From NCBI GenBank assembly GCA_965198715.1, contig CBDAPV010000001.1:2469743-2533742 (forward strand): a DNA stretch of 64,000 nucleotides, given 5' to 3'. The notes under the pieces are model-generated. The model did no database searches. It saw only the letters and a list, made by a program, of their open reading frames with translations, and was not told the origin of the DNA. The translations under genes and the position numbers were made by a program. Source of the stretch: RH-AL1 sp965198715 (lineage in GTDB: Bacteria > Pseudomonadota > Alphaproteobacteria > Rhizobiales > Beijerinckiaceae). Below, piece after piece: positions 44,549 to 53,396 of the stretch; position 1 is the first letter of the stretch; each line of letters starts with the position of its first letter.

Positions 44549-46030
44549 TCAGCCGGCGCCGGGCTCGCCCGCCTCGTGGCCGCGCAGCGCGATGAGGCCT
44601 GACCGCGTCTGCCGGCCCCAGGCGCGGTGGCGCGTCAGGAAGGAGATCCAGCCCAGCGCGGCACCGCCGTGGCGCAGCACCTGGAAGGAGAAGGGCTCGG
44701 CGAGCGAGTACAGCAGAGCCTGGACGAGCCGCGCCTTGGTGTGCGGATCGACCCAGCGCCGGAAGAGCCGCACCGACCAGAGATGGAAGGCGTAATCGAG
44801 CGCGATCTTGCCGACGTAGGCGCCGCCCGCCGGTACCAGCAGCGCCGCCCGCCCCGTGAGCAGGAAGGCGACGAGCAGCGCGATCGCGAACAGGCCGTAG
44901 AGCGGCTGCAGCGTGTCGAGCGCCTTGATCGGCAGCATGGCGAGGCCGAGGCGCCCGTAGCGGCGATCGCCGACCATGTCGCGATACCAGAACTGCGTCT
45001 GTAGGAAGCCGCAGAACCAGCGCCGGCGCTGGCGCAAGAAGGCCGGCAGGGTGGAGGGCGCGTCGGTGACGGCGCGGGCGGCGCCGACCACGCCCGTGAC
45101 CCAGCCAAGCCGCTGCAACGCGCCGTGCCGCTGCAGGCGGTGGATCAACTCGTAATCCTCCACCATGCAGGCCGGATCGAACCCGCCCACCGCCAGCACC
45201 GCGTCGCGGCGGAAACCGGCGAAGGCCCCCGAGATGAGCAGCAGCGCATCCATGCTGGCCCAGGCGTAGCGCCCGAGGAAGTTGCGGATGTACTCGTAGG
45301 TCTGAAAGCCCTCGAGCAGGCGCGCGGTCGCGCCCGGCCCGCACAAAGGCGTCAGCACGCCCGTCGCGGCGACGAGGCGGGGATCGGCGGCGAAGGCCTC
45401 GCGCAGGGCGCCGCAGGCGCCGGCATCGAGCAGCGTATCGCCGTCGACCGTGACCACCAGCTCGGTGTCGATTGCAAGCATCGCGGCGTTGAGCGCCCGC
45501 GCCTTGCCGCCGTGGGGCAGCCGCAGCCAGCGCAGCGACGGGAAGGTGGCGCTTGTCGCGACCGTGCCGAGCGGCGGCGGCGCCAGCCCGAAGGCGGCCA
45601 GCGCCGCGGGCGTGGCGTCGCGGGAGCCGTCGTCGGCGATCAGCACGAGCTCCGGCGCATCGCGCTGCGTCAGCAGGGCGCGCAGGGTGATCGGCAGCAC
45701 CGCCGCCTCGTCGTGGGCGGCGACGATGACGCCGAGCGTCGGGCGGGGGCCGGCTGGGAGCGCGGGGGCAGACGGCCGCAGCAGCGGCAGGGTCTGGCGA
45801 AACACGATCGCGATCAATGCCGTGTCGTAGAGGAGGTAGGCGAAACCGGCCGACCATGCGGCGAGGTTCGAGGCGGCGAAGGCGCGGGTCGCCAGCACCA
45901 CAAACAGCAGCGCCGCGCCGCCGTGGATCGCCAGGCTCGGCCACGGCGTCGATCCGGGCGCGAGCCGCGGCGAGGCGGCGGCGAAGGCGCGTTCCAGATC
46001 GGCTGAGTCGAAGGTGGTTTGGCTCGACAT
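44549..46030 (-). CDS. membrane glycosyltransferase, family 2
   Basis: 493 residues from ATG 46030; longer frames upstream run through the next gene. Two N-terminal helices, then a GT-A domain with GVIVAAHDEAAVLPITLRAL, DDGSRD, the nucleotide-sugar DxD in VTVDGDT, the acceptor region MVEDYELIHRLQ (ED motif) and QRRRW, then four or more C-terminal helices. The Q/RxxRW motif marks processive or polymer-type enzymes (cellulose, chitin or poly-GlcNAc synthase relatives). The polymer made here is unknown. Confidence 0.88.
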   Translation of the reverse strand: MSSQTTFDSADLERAFAAASPRLAPGSTPWPSLAIHGGAALLFVVLATRAFAASNLAAWSAGFAYLLYDTALIAIVFRQTLPLLRPSAPALPAGPRPTLGVIVAAHDEAAVLPITLRALLTQRDAPELVLIADDGSRDATPAALAAFGLAPPPLGTVATSATFPSLRWLRLPHGGKARALNAAMLAIDTELVVTVDGDTLLDAGACGALREAFAADPRLVAATGVLTPLCGPGATARLLEGFQTYEYIRNFLGRYAWASMDALLLISGAFAGFRRDAVLAVGGFDPACMVEDYELIHRLQRHGALQRLGWVTGVVGAARAVTDAPSTLPAFLRQRRRWFCGFLQTQFWYRDMVGDRRYGRLGLAMLPIKALDTLQPLYGLFAIALLVAFLLTGRAALLVPAGGAYVGKIALDYAFHLWSVRLFRRWVDPHTKARLVQALLYSLAEPFSFQVLRHGGAALGWISFLTRHRAWGRQTRSGLIALRGHEAGEPGAG

Positions 46031-46132
46031 TGCCGCGACCCTTAGCAAGCTTTGCGGACGATCTTGGGCATGGCAGGGTTGCGAGCACGCCCACGCTGCT
46101 TTTGCCGCAGCCCGGCGGGCGAAGGAGAAGCC

Positions 46133-46750
46133 ATGACGAGCGCCACCGGAGATCGACTTTCCTATGACGAGCCGGTGCGGCGCTACAATCGCACGGCGAT
46201 GGTCCTGCATTGGCTCGTGGCCGCGCTGCTGCTTATCAACGTGGCCTACGGCCTCGAGGCTGCCAACGCCGATGATGCCCACGTGCGGCCGCTGATTGAC
46301 ATGCACAAGTCGATCGGTCTCACGCTGCTCGGCCTGGTGGCGCTGCGCATCCTCTGGCGGCTCGGGCACAAGCCGCCGCCGCTGCCGCCCCGCTATCCCG
46401 CCTACGAGCGCAAGGGCGCCCATCTCGCCCACCTGCTGCTTTATGCCGTGATGCTGCTGCTGCCGCTCACCGGCTACATCCACGATTCCGCCTGGAAGCT
46501 CGCCGCGAGCCACCCCATCGAGCTCTACGGGCTGGTGCCGTTCCCCCGCATCGGCTTCGTCGAGCACCTCGCCGCGGGCCCCAAGGAGCAGGTGCATTCG
46601 CTGTTCGGCGCGGCGCATGTCTGGCTCGGCTACGCGCTCTACGCTTTGTTCGCCCTGCACATCGCCGGCGTGCTGAAGCACCACGCGATCGACCATGAAT
46701 CCGAGCTCTCGCGCATGCTACCAGGCGGCACCAGGCGGCCCGAGGCGTGA
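46133..46750 (+). CDS. cytochrome b561 family protein
   Basis: 205 residues from ATG 46133 with a GAAGGAG ribosome-binding site. Four membrane helices carry the heme histidines (AMVLHWLVAALLL, IDMHKSIGLTLLGLVALR, HLAHLLLYAVMLLLPLTGY, GAAHVWLGYALYALFALHIA). Members are diheme inner-membrane electron-transfer proteins, often superoxide or quinone oxidases. The next gene starts within its stop codon. Confidence 0.92.
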   Translation: MTSATGDRLSYDEPVRRYNRTAMVLHWLVAALLLINVAYGLEAANADDAHVRPLIDMHKSIGLTLLGLVALRILWRLGHKPPPLPPRYPAYERKGAHLAHLLLYAVMLLLPLTGYIHDSAWKLAASHPIELYGLVPFPRIGFVEHLAAGPKEQVHSLFGAAHVWLGYALYALFALHIAGVLKHHAIDHESELSRMLPGGTRRPEA

Positions 46751-47544
46751 CCGCGCTGCCGGGCCACGGCCGCTTCGCCTATTCCGCGATCGGCGACCGC
46801 CCGCATTTCGCCTGGCCGGGCGGGGCGCGGGTCGCCTAATACCTCGCCATCAACCTCGACCATTTTGCGTTCGGCGAGGGGCTCGGCGCCGAGCTCGCCC
46901 CAAGCACGGCGAGCCCGACGTGCTGAACTGGTCTTGGCACGAGTACGGCAACCGGGTCGGCGTATGGCGCATGCTCGACCTCCTCGACGCGCTGAAGCTG
47001 CCGTGCGCGGCGCTGGTCAACAGCAAGATCTACGATCATTGCCCGAGCGTGCCGGCGGCGTTTCGCGCGCGCGGCGACGAGATCGTGACGCACGGGCGCA
47101 GCAACGCCGAGCGCCAGGGCGACCTCGACGAGCCGGCCGAGCGCGCGCTCATCGCCGAGGCCACGCGGGTGCTGACGCGGGCCGAGGGCAGGGCGCCGTG
47201 CGGTTGGCTGGGGACCGTGGATCTCGCAGAGCAAGGTCACGCCCTATCCGCAGGAGCTCAACGACATTCCGGCGATCATCGCCCGCAAGGGCGAGGCCGC
47301 CGCTTTCTGCGACATGGTCGTGGACGGCTTCGAGGAGATGCTCGTCCAGTCCGAGCGACAGCCGCTGGTGTTCGCCGTCGCGCTGCACCCTTGTCTCTTC
47401 GGCCAGCCGCACCGGCTGCGCCGCTTGCGCACCGCCCTGCAGCCGATCGCACCACCCCCGGCAAGTGGTGGACCACCCCCCCCCCCCCCCCGCGCCATCG
47501 CCACCGCCTACGCCGACGTTGAAGCCGCGGGCGAACGCGGCTAG
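46747..47544 (+). pseudogene. PuuE-type polysaccharide deacetylase, decayed
   Basis: GTG 46747 overlaps the cytochrome b561 stop. The recognisable parts are GRFAYSAIGDRPHFAWPGG, then an in-frame TAA at 46837-46839, YLAINLDHFAFGEGLGAE, a frameshift near 46905, LNWSWHEYGNRVGVWRMLDL onward to APCGWLG, and then VTPYPQELNDIPAIIARKGE, which implies a deletion of roughly 35 codons. Near the end a 16-base C run breaks the frame before AIATAYADVEAAGER. Intact relatives deacetylate N-acetyl sugars or act as allantoinase-like PuuE. Clearly nonfunctional as read. Confidence 0.8.
47476..47491. repeat. 16-base C homopolymer
   Basis: Sixteen consecutive C within the decayed deacetylase. It could be a slippage product or a sequencing artefact, and no other homopolymer of this length was noticed in the window. 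Confidence 0.9.
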
Positions 47545-47555
47545 AATGTCCACAG

Positions 47556-47632
47556 GCGCCTTTAGCTCAGCTGGATAGAGTATCGGGCTTCGAACCCGAG
47601 GGTCGTAGGTTCGAATCCTACAGGGCGCGCCA
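47556..47632 (+). tRNA. tRNA-Arg (anticodon TCG)
   Basis: 77 nt with encoded CCA. Acceptor GCGCCTT pairs with AGGGCGC (one wobble), anticodon stem CGGG/CCCG with loop CTTCGAA and anticodon TCG, T-arm GTAGGTTCGAATCCTAC. It reads CGA codons. Decayed DNA begins directly downstream, as often seen where elements insert at tRNA genes. Confidence 0.95.
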
Positions 47633-48156
47633 AAACAACAGCGGTCCGCATAAAACTGCGAACATGATGTCGCGAAATACGAAAGTGCTCGGGACGTTCT
47701 TGCGTCGCAGATCTCACCTGCGCCATGTAAGTTTGCAATCGCTTCTCGCGCCTGGGTGCGCAGTCCATCGGTCGGCGCGCGCCGCGCGACCGTATTCGAC
47801 CGCGCTCTCAGAGGCGCCGATGAAGCGGGATCGGATGGTCCAGCATGGTGAACGGATCCGCCGGATCGCGCGAGGCTCCGGCCCGCGACTCACCTCATGA
47901 GCTGGCGTGGGGAAAGGCGATCGCGCGTTCCAACGACGGTGGCGTCGACGGCGTGAACACCACCCGAATGATGTCGGGCGCATGCCAGAGCAGGGCGAAG
48001 CACTTCACTCTGCGCATGATGTCGTCGCGGAAGCCTTTTGCGAAGACCTGGGCTATCCCGTCGCGGGCCGCGCTCCTTCTGCGCGGTGGCCCTATGTGTT
48101 GGCGGCTCGGCTTGACCAGTCGCCTGCGTGCCCTTTCCACTCAGCGAGGCTGATCC
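47633..48156. other. gene-poor stretch after tRNA-Arg
   Basis: About 520 bases without a credible gene. Several short frames exist on both strands, including a minus-strand frame ending in RPVGFEPTTLGFEARYSIQL, which is antisense tRNA. No integrase, direct repeat of the tRNA end or attachment site could be recognised within the window. Confidence 0.5.
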
Positions 48157-48509
48157 ATGCCCTACCAGGACTCATCCGACTTTCGCCTGATTCCCGAGAT
48201 GAGCCGGCTCGCCCGGCCGGAGGCGAGGCGTTCCTCGCCTTCGACAAGGCTGTCGGCCGCGGCGACGGCGCGATCCCTCCCAAGTATCGCGAGCTGATCG
48301 CGCTCGCGGTGTCGCTGACGACGCAATGCGCCTACTGCCTGGACGTCGACACCGGACGTGCCCTGGAAACGGGCGCCACACGGGAGGGACTGGCCGAGGT
48401 GGCGTTCATCGCGGTGTCTCTTCGGGCCGGGGCGGCGCTCGGCCATGGAATGATGATGCTGCGCCTGGCCGAGCAGGGTGGACGGGCGAACCCAACGGCG
48501 CCGGAATAG
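48157..48509 (+). pseudogene. AhpD/carboxymuconolactone decarboxylase-like gene with a frameshift
   Basis: ATG 48157 opens MPYQDSSDFRLIPEMSRLAR in one frame. The rest (GEAFLAFDKAVGRGDGAIPP, KYRELIALAVSLTTQCAYCL, TGATREGLAEVAFIAVSLRA) continues one frame back to 48509, so one base is missing near 48220. The redox CxxC of AhpD-like proteins is CAYC. Either a damaged gene or a sequence error; without the N-terminal part the core domain might still be expressed from an internal start. Confidence 0.7.
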
Positions 48510-48589
48510 CTTCGCCCGTGCGGCGCGGGCAGGCCGAACCAGGCCGCCGTTCCGCCACACGATCGGGGCCACCTTGCTTCTACGGCAGA

Positions 48590-48879
48590 ATGCGGGTGCG
48601 ATAAAACGCGGGCTTGCGGCGGCGCGTCGTCGAAGCGCCTTGGCCGGATGGCTTGCGTGCGCGTGTCCCGTCGCCAGAGCAATAGCCCCCGAGAGTAAGG
48701 TCCGGGCGTTCCTCCAATAGCTCGACGGCTCGATCGAGCTGTCGGCTGAGCAGAAATTGGTGTGGTGCCAGCCCCGTCGCCCGCGTGAAGGCGCGAGCGA
48801 CGCGGAAGGGGCTCATCGCCGCTTCCGCCGCGAGGCTTGCGAGCGGAACCTGCGGCTCAAGGAGGCGAGGACCTCGCTA
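48590..48879 (-). pseudogene. fragment of an AraC-family regulator
   Basis: Minus strand, only the DNA-binding part: VPLASLAAEAAMSPFRVARA, FTRATGLAPHQFLLSRQLDR, AVELLEERPDLTLG. Then the frame fails where homologs read IA-x-GF-x-S-Q-S-H-F. An in-frame TAG lies upstream, and the sensor domain is missing. The remnant points away from the AhpD-like gene, a common regulator/target arrangement. Confidence 0.6.
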
Positions 48880-49314
48880 TGGTCAGTCCGCTCATGAGAC
48901 TTACAAGCTTTCCAGCCACGCTGGAGGTCATCGCTCGTCTGCCAAAATTCTTGAGGAGCACGATCTTGCCCAAATGAGCCGGCGGTCCGTCTCACAGCGG
49001 CCGACTCCCCGCACTTGCCTCCTGCAGACTGGCGGCAAGCAAGCCCACCGCGCGACCGTCTCAAGGAAAGCCATGCCGACATCGGGCTCAGGCGAGTTGT
49101 TGTTCCAGCCTACTTCTGTGCGGGATCGACCGAATGAATGGCGTTCGAAAACGCCGCGATAGCGCTCCGCACAAGATCTCCACGGGTGAAGGACGGCGCC
49201 CCGGACTTCAATTAGACAACGGTGCGCTTTGCGTCACATGCGGAATGATTTGGTCGTGACCGGACGAAAGCCTGCAATCCCGCTCCCGCCATATCCCTTT
49301 AACACTACAGCCCC
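48880..49314. other. gene-poor stretch
   Basis: About 435 bases with no recognisable gene, RNA or regulatory structure. Composition is lower in GC than neighbouring genes, in keeping with decayed or foreign DNA. Confidence 0.45.
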
Positions 49315-49527
49315 TCAACTCCGCTTTTCGGCGGCCTTGATGCGCTCTTCCGCCTTGCGCGCCATCTCGATCCGTTCGGCCGTGGGCGTCGTTCCGCCGG
49401 CTTCGTCGTCGGTGCCGAGCGGCGATGCCGCGGGAGCCGGCAGCGACGTCGAGGAGGTCTCTTCCTCGCCGTCGGAGCCGATCAGACGCCGCAACTGCTC
49501 CATCGTCGAAGGCTTGTCGTCTGCCAT
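49315..49527 (-). CDS. small acidic hypothetical protein
   Basis: 70 residues: MADDKPSTMEQLRRLIGSDG, a Ser/Thr/Pro/Ala-rich middle and a C-terminal charged helix (ERIEMARKAEERIKAAEKRS). Probably disordered with a terminal helix. An AGGGA ribosome-binding site precedes ATG 49527. No family recognised. Confidence 0.5.
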   Translation of the reverse strand: MADDKPSTMEQLRRLIGSDGEEETSSTSLPAPAASPLGTDDEAGGTTPTAERIEMARKAEERIKAAEKRS

Positions 49528-49793
49528 GTCATCCCTGCTGAGGTTTAATCCGACACCGCTTTAGACGGTGCGATGCACTAGGAACGAGCGAGCCCCCAAA
49601 TGGTCGGTCGAGTCCGCTGCGGCATCTTTTCATCCATGGGAGCGTGCCGGCCCACCACCTGTGGTCCGTCGTCGCCCTCGGCAGGGAACGAGACGCGCGT
49701 GCGCCGCCTTCCACGTCGACACAATCTCGACCTCGCACCCGGTGGCGAGGCTCGACGACCCGCCGTACCCCTCCCGGGCAAGGACGCCACCCC

Positions 49794-51398
49794 ATGGCAC
49801 CATCGTCCACCGTGCTCGACGCCACGCGCCAGCTGATGCGCAAGCTCGAGTTGACTGTCGTCTTCGGCAATCCGGGCTCGACGGAGGAGCCTTTCCTCAA
49901 GGATTGGCCGTCGGACATCACCTACGTGCTGGGGCTGCACGAGGGCTCGGTCGTCGGCATGGCGGACGGCTACGCCAGGGCGATGCGTCGGCCGGTGATG
50001 GTCAACCTGCATACCGCCGCCGGCGTCGGCAACGCGATGGGGGCACTGGCGACGGCCTGGCACAACAAGGCCCCGCTCGTCGTCACCGCCGGCCAGCAGA
50101 CCCGCGAGATGCTGCTACTGGAGCCGCTGCTCACCAACCTCGAGGCCACCACGCTGGTGCGTCCCTACGTCAAGTCCGCGCTCGAGACGGCGCGCGCGCA
50201 GGACGCGCCGGCGGCGCTGATGCGGACCCACGCCATGGCCATGCAGGCGCCGTCGGGTCCGGCCTTCCTGTCCCTGCCGATGGACGATTGGGACAAGCCG
50301 GCCGGCGTGCCGACGGCGGTGCGCAACGTCGGTACCCGGCTGCAGGCGACGCCTGAAATCCTGCGGGAGCTCGCCGAAGCGCTCTCGCGGGCGCGCAAGC
50401 CAGCGCTGGTGCTCGGCGGCGGCGTTGCGCGCGGCTCGGGCTGGGCGGACGCGGTAGCCCTCGCCGAACGCCTGCGCTGTGCCGTTTTCGCCGCGCCGGA
50501 ATCCGAGGCGTCGAGCTTCCCCGAGGACCACGCCCTGTTCCAGGGCGAGCTCCCGCCGGCCATCGGCCCGCTGTGCGAGGCGCTGCAGGGCCATGATCTC
50601 GTCGCGGTGCTCGGTGCTCCGGTGTTTCGCTACTATCCCTACGTTGCGGGCGACTACCTGCCGGACGGTACCAGGCTGTTCCAGGTCACCGATGATGCCG
50701 CCGAGGCTGCGCGGGCGCCGGTCGGTGACAGCGTGCTGGCCGATCCCGTCCTGGCGCTGCGCGTCCTTCTCGACATGGTGGGCTCGTCGGAGCGCACGCC
50801 GCCGCCGCGTCGGCCGGCTCCTGAGGACCCGGCCGACGCGGCGACAATGACCGCCGACTCGCTGTTTCACGCGCTGGCGCAGGACAGGCCAGCCGAGGCG
50901 GTGCTGGTACAGGAGTCGCTTTCCAACCTGAAGCTGCTGAAGCGGCGCTGGCCGGCAACGCGGCCGGACTCCTATTACACCTTCGCCAGCGGCGGCCTTG
51001 GCTACGGCCTGCCTGCCGCCGTCGGCATTGCGCTGGCCGAGCGTCATTCCGGCCGCGGCCGGCCGGTCGTCGCGATCATCGGCGACGGCGCCTTCCAATA
51101 CGCCTCGCAGGCGCTGTGGACGGCGGCGCAACTCGAGCTTCCGGTTGTGATCGTGGTGCCGCGCAACGGTGAATACGCAATCCTGAAGAGCTTCGCCGAG
51201 CTCGAGCAGACCCGCGGCGTCCCGGGCCTCGACCTGCCGGGCCTCGACATCGCGCTCATCGCGCGCGGCTACGGCTGCACGAGCGTGGACGTGTCGACGC
51301 CCGAGGGCGCGCGCGCGGCCTTCCGCGACGCGCTGGCGAGGCCCGGACCGACGGTCGTCGTCGCGGCGATCGACCCCAAGGTGCCCGACCTTCTTTAG
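49794..51398 (+). CDS. mdlC: benzoylformate decarboxylase
   Basis: ThDP enzyme that decarboxylates benzoylformate to benzaldehyde in mandelate breakdown. 534 residues from ATG 49794. Active-site residues of the Pseudomonas enzyme are matched: Ser29 in GNPGSTEEPF, Glu50 in GLHEGSVVG and His73 in NLHTAAGVGN; TAGQQTREM is also conserved. The ThDP motif is GDGAFQYASQALWTAAQLEL, then NGEY. It sits in decayed surroundings without other mandelate genes, so the substrate may be a related 2-oxo acid. Confidence 0.85.
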   Translation: MAPSSTVLDATRQLMRKLELTVVFGNPGSTEEPFLKDWPSDITYVLGLHEGSVVGMADGYARAMRRPVMVNLHTAAGVGNAMGALATAWHNKAPLVVTAGQQTREMLLLEPLLTNLEATTLVRPYVKSALETARAQDAPAALMRTHAMAMQAPSGPAFLSLPMDDWDKPAGVPTAVRNVGTRLQATPEILRELAEALSRARKPALVLGGGVARGSGWADAVALAERLRCAVFAAPESEASSFPEDHALFQGELPPAIGPLCEALQGHDLVAVLGAPVFRYYPYVAGDYLPDGTRLFQVTDDAAEAARAPVGDSVLADPVLALRVLLDMVGSSERTPPPRRPAPEDPADAATMTADSLFHALAQDRPAEAVLVQESLSNLKLLKRRWPATRPDSYYTFASGGLGYGLPAAVGIALAERHSGRGRPVVAIIGDGAFQYASQALWTAAQLELPVVIVVPRNGEYAILKSFAELEQTRGVPGLDLPGLDIALIARGYGCTSVDVSTPEGARAAFRDALARPGPTVVVAAIDPKVPDLL

Positions 51399-51517
51399 CC
51401 CAGGCCGGAGCGAGCCGCCTCGCCGGCGCAGCCGAGGCATGTCTCACGAGAGACGCCATGCCCGGCTCGTGGCTTGCGCCGTTCCACCGTGAGAAGGCGT
51501 ATCGAGAAGCAACCGCC

Positions 51518-51795
51518 GTGAAGAGCAACGTCGCCAAGATCAACAACGTCGCCGACCTCATCGTCGAGATCCTGCAGGCGGCGGGCATGGCCCGCATCTT
51601 TGGGCTCGTGAGGGGACAGTCTCAACGGCATCACCGAGGCCATCCGCCGGCGAGGGATCATCGACTGGGTCCACGTGCGCCACGAGGAGACCGCCGCCTT
51701 CGCCGCCGGCAGCCGAGGCGCAGATCACCGGCGAACTCGCCGTCTGCGCCGGCTCCTGCGGGTCCGGCAACCTCCGCTTCAGAAACAGGCTAAGG
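51518..51795 (+). pseudogene. N-terminal fragment of a PoxB-like ThDP enzyme
   Basis: GTG 51518 starts KSNVAKINNVADLIVEILQA, AGMARIFGL, after which the frame shifts. In other frames the expected continuation is visible: LNGITEAIRRRGIIDWVHVR, HEETAAFAAG, then AQITGELAVCAGSCG, then GNL. It breaks off near 51790 into unrelated sequence. This matches the start of pyruvate dehydrogenase (quinone)/oxidase with at least three indels. A remnant, not a gene. Confidence 0.75.
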
Positions 51796-51960
51796 TGCCG
51801 TCGCAGCCCGCAGTTCGGCGCGGGCGGCGGCGTACCGGTTACGTTGCGGGTGCAGAGGTGCCCTTTGCCCGGGTGGCCGCCGACACCGTCCACGGCACCG
51901 AGACGTCGAGATGGCGGTGCCACGAGCCGGTAAAAGCCTGTCCCAGACTTGATCCGGAGG

Positions 51961-52869
51961 CTACGTGCTCGGTACCAACGCGCGCCACCACTCGTATGTG
52001 CTCCGCATGCCATCCTCCAGCGCGATCAAGGGGACGTAACCGATCACTTCGGTCAGGATGCGGACATCGGCTTCGAGTCGTGGCGGGTCGCCCGGCGTCG
52101 ATCGCGCCCCGAAACGCACGAGATCGCCACCGCCAGACGCGGCGATCAAGCTTTCCACGACATCACGCACCGGCACCGAACGCCCTGAGCCGATGTTGAA
52201 AGCGCCATGCCACCTGCTTCTTACCGCGGCGACGAAGGCGCCGGCGACATCGTCGACGTGCAGGAAGTCGCGCGCCTGCCGGCCTTCGCTGGTTTCCACG
52301 ATCTTGCCTTGCGCGAGCGCGCGCGCGACGTCCGACACCAGACGTCCCGGCGCCTCCGCAGGCCCGTAGAGCCAGAATACGCGCCCCCAGGCGACGGGTA
52401 CACCGGCTCGGTCGCCCGCGGCGCAGACCATCCGGCGCGTGGCGTCCTTGGCGATCCCGTAGAGAGTCGCCGGCGCGGGTGCATCACCTTCCCGCAGTAT
52501 CGCGTCTCCCGTCCAGGCGTACTCGGCACAGCTGCCGGCCATGACCGCGCGCGTGCCGCCCTGCGCGACGAATGCGTTGAAGAGGAACAGGCTAGCCGCG
52601 GCCCATTCGAGGTTGACGGGATCCGTCCAGAACGTTCCAGGCGTCGCGTTCCAGGCAAGATGCAAGAGGTGGGTCGGGCGCACCGCCGCGATCAACGCCG
52701 TCGGAACACCGGGCGCGATGAGATCGACGGCATGGTGTTCGCGATCTTTCGGCCAATCACACGGGCGCGAGCGGCTCGCGCCGACCAGGTCGACCTGCGT
52801 GTCGCTCGCGAGCAGGGCCGTCACGCGGCGCCCGATGAACCCGGTCGCGCCGGTGACGAGAAGCCTCAT
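51961..52869 (-). CDS. NAD-dependent sugar epimerase/4-ketoreductase
   Basis: 302 residues, extended SDR fold: MRLLVTGATGFIGRRVTALL, active-site YGIAKDATR (Y-x3-K) and a C-terminal substrate-binding part. It is the last gene of the CDP-sugar cassette and overlaps rfbC by 4 nt, so reduction of the 4-keto group to finish the branched 6-deoxysugar is the likely step. Stereochemistry cannot be predicted. Confidence 0.85.
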   Translation of the reverse strand: MRLLVTGATGFIGRRVTALLASDTQVDLVGASRSRPCDWPKDREHHAVDLIAPGVPTALIAAVRPTHLLHLAWNATPGTFWTDPVNLEWAAASLFLFNAFVAQGGTRAVMAGSCAEYAWTGDAILREGDAPAPATLYGIAKDATRRMVCAAGDRAGVPVAWGRVFWLYGPAEAPGRLVSDVARALAQGKIVETSEGRQARDFLHVDDVAGAFVAAVRSRWHGAFNIGSGRSVPVRDVVESLIAASGGGDLVRFGARSTPGDPPRLEADVRILTEVIGYVPLIALEDGMRSTYEWWRALVPST

Positions 52870-53396
52870 GGCACCCAGTCGGGATAGGTCGAGTCACGCT
52901 CCGACACGAAGGGCGAAGCAAGGGGCCAACGAATGCCGAAGGTCGGATCGTTCCAACGTACCCCCGCCCCGCGGCCCGGCTTGTAGGGTGGGGTGATCTG
53001 GTAGAGCACGTCGGTGTCGGTCTCGAGGGTTTGGAAACCGTGCGCCAGACCCGGCGCCACGTAAATCCCGATCCCGTTCTCGGCGCTCAATGTTTCGCCG
53101 ATCCATCGGCCCCGCGTCGGTGAGCCGGGACGCAGGTCGACGGCCACATCGAAGATCGAACCGCGAACGCAGCGTATGAATTTAACTTCGCCATAGGGGT
53201 TCGGCTGAAAATGCATGCCGCGCAATGTGCCGGTGGCGATGTTGCGAGACAGGCTCGACTGCTCGAACCTGTCGGCCAGACCATGGGCACCGAATTCTTC
53301 GCCACAGAAGCTGCGCGCGAAGAAACCACGGTCGTCGACCTGCGCTTTGAGGCGCACGAGCCACACGCCCGCGATTTCGGTCTCCTCGAAGATCAA
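52866..53396 (-). CDS. dTDP-4-dehydrorhamnose 3,5-epimerase-like protein (RfbC type)
   Basis: 176 residues from TTG 53396, which overlaps the stop of the methyltransferase (TTGA). The cupin-fold epimerase motifs are present: SRNIATGTLRGMHFQPNPYG (catalytic His in MHFQ), RGSIFDVAVDLRPGSPT and APGLAHGFQTLETDTDVLY. In this cassette it probably epimerises C3/C5 or C5 of a CDP-4-keto-6-deoxysugar and not dTDP-rhamnose precursors. Longer upstream frame is not protein-like. Confidence 0.85.
   Translation of the reverse strand: MIFEETEIAGVWLVRLKAQVDDRGFFARSFCGEEFGAHGLADRFEQSSLSRNIATGTLRGMHFQPNPYGEVKFIRCVRGSIFDVAVDLRPGSPTRGRWIGETLSAENGIGIYVAPGLAHGFQTLETDTDVLYQITPPYKPGRGAGVRWNDPTFGIRWPLASPFVSERDSTYPDWVP

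Noticed and set aside
47562..47768. Minus-strand frame containing PVGFEPTTLGFE
   Set aside because: Antisense of tRNA-Arg, not a protein.
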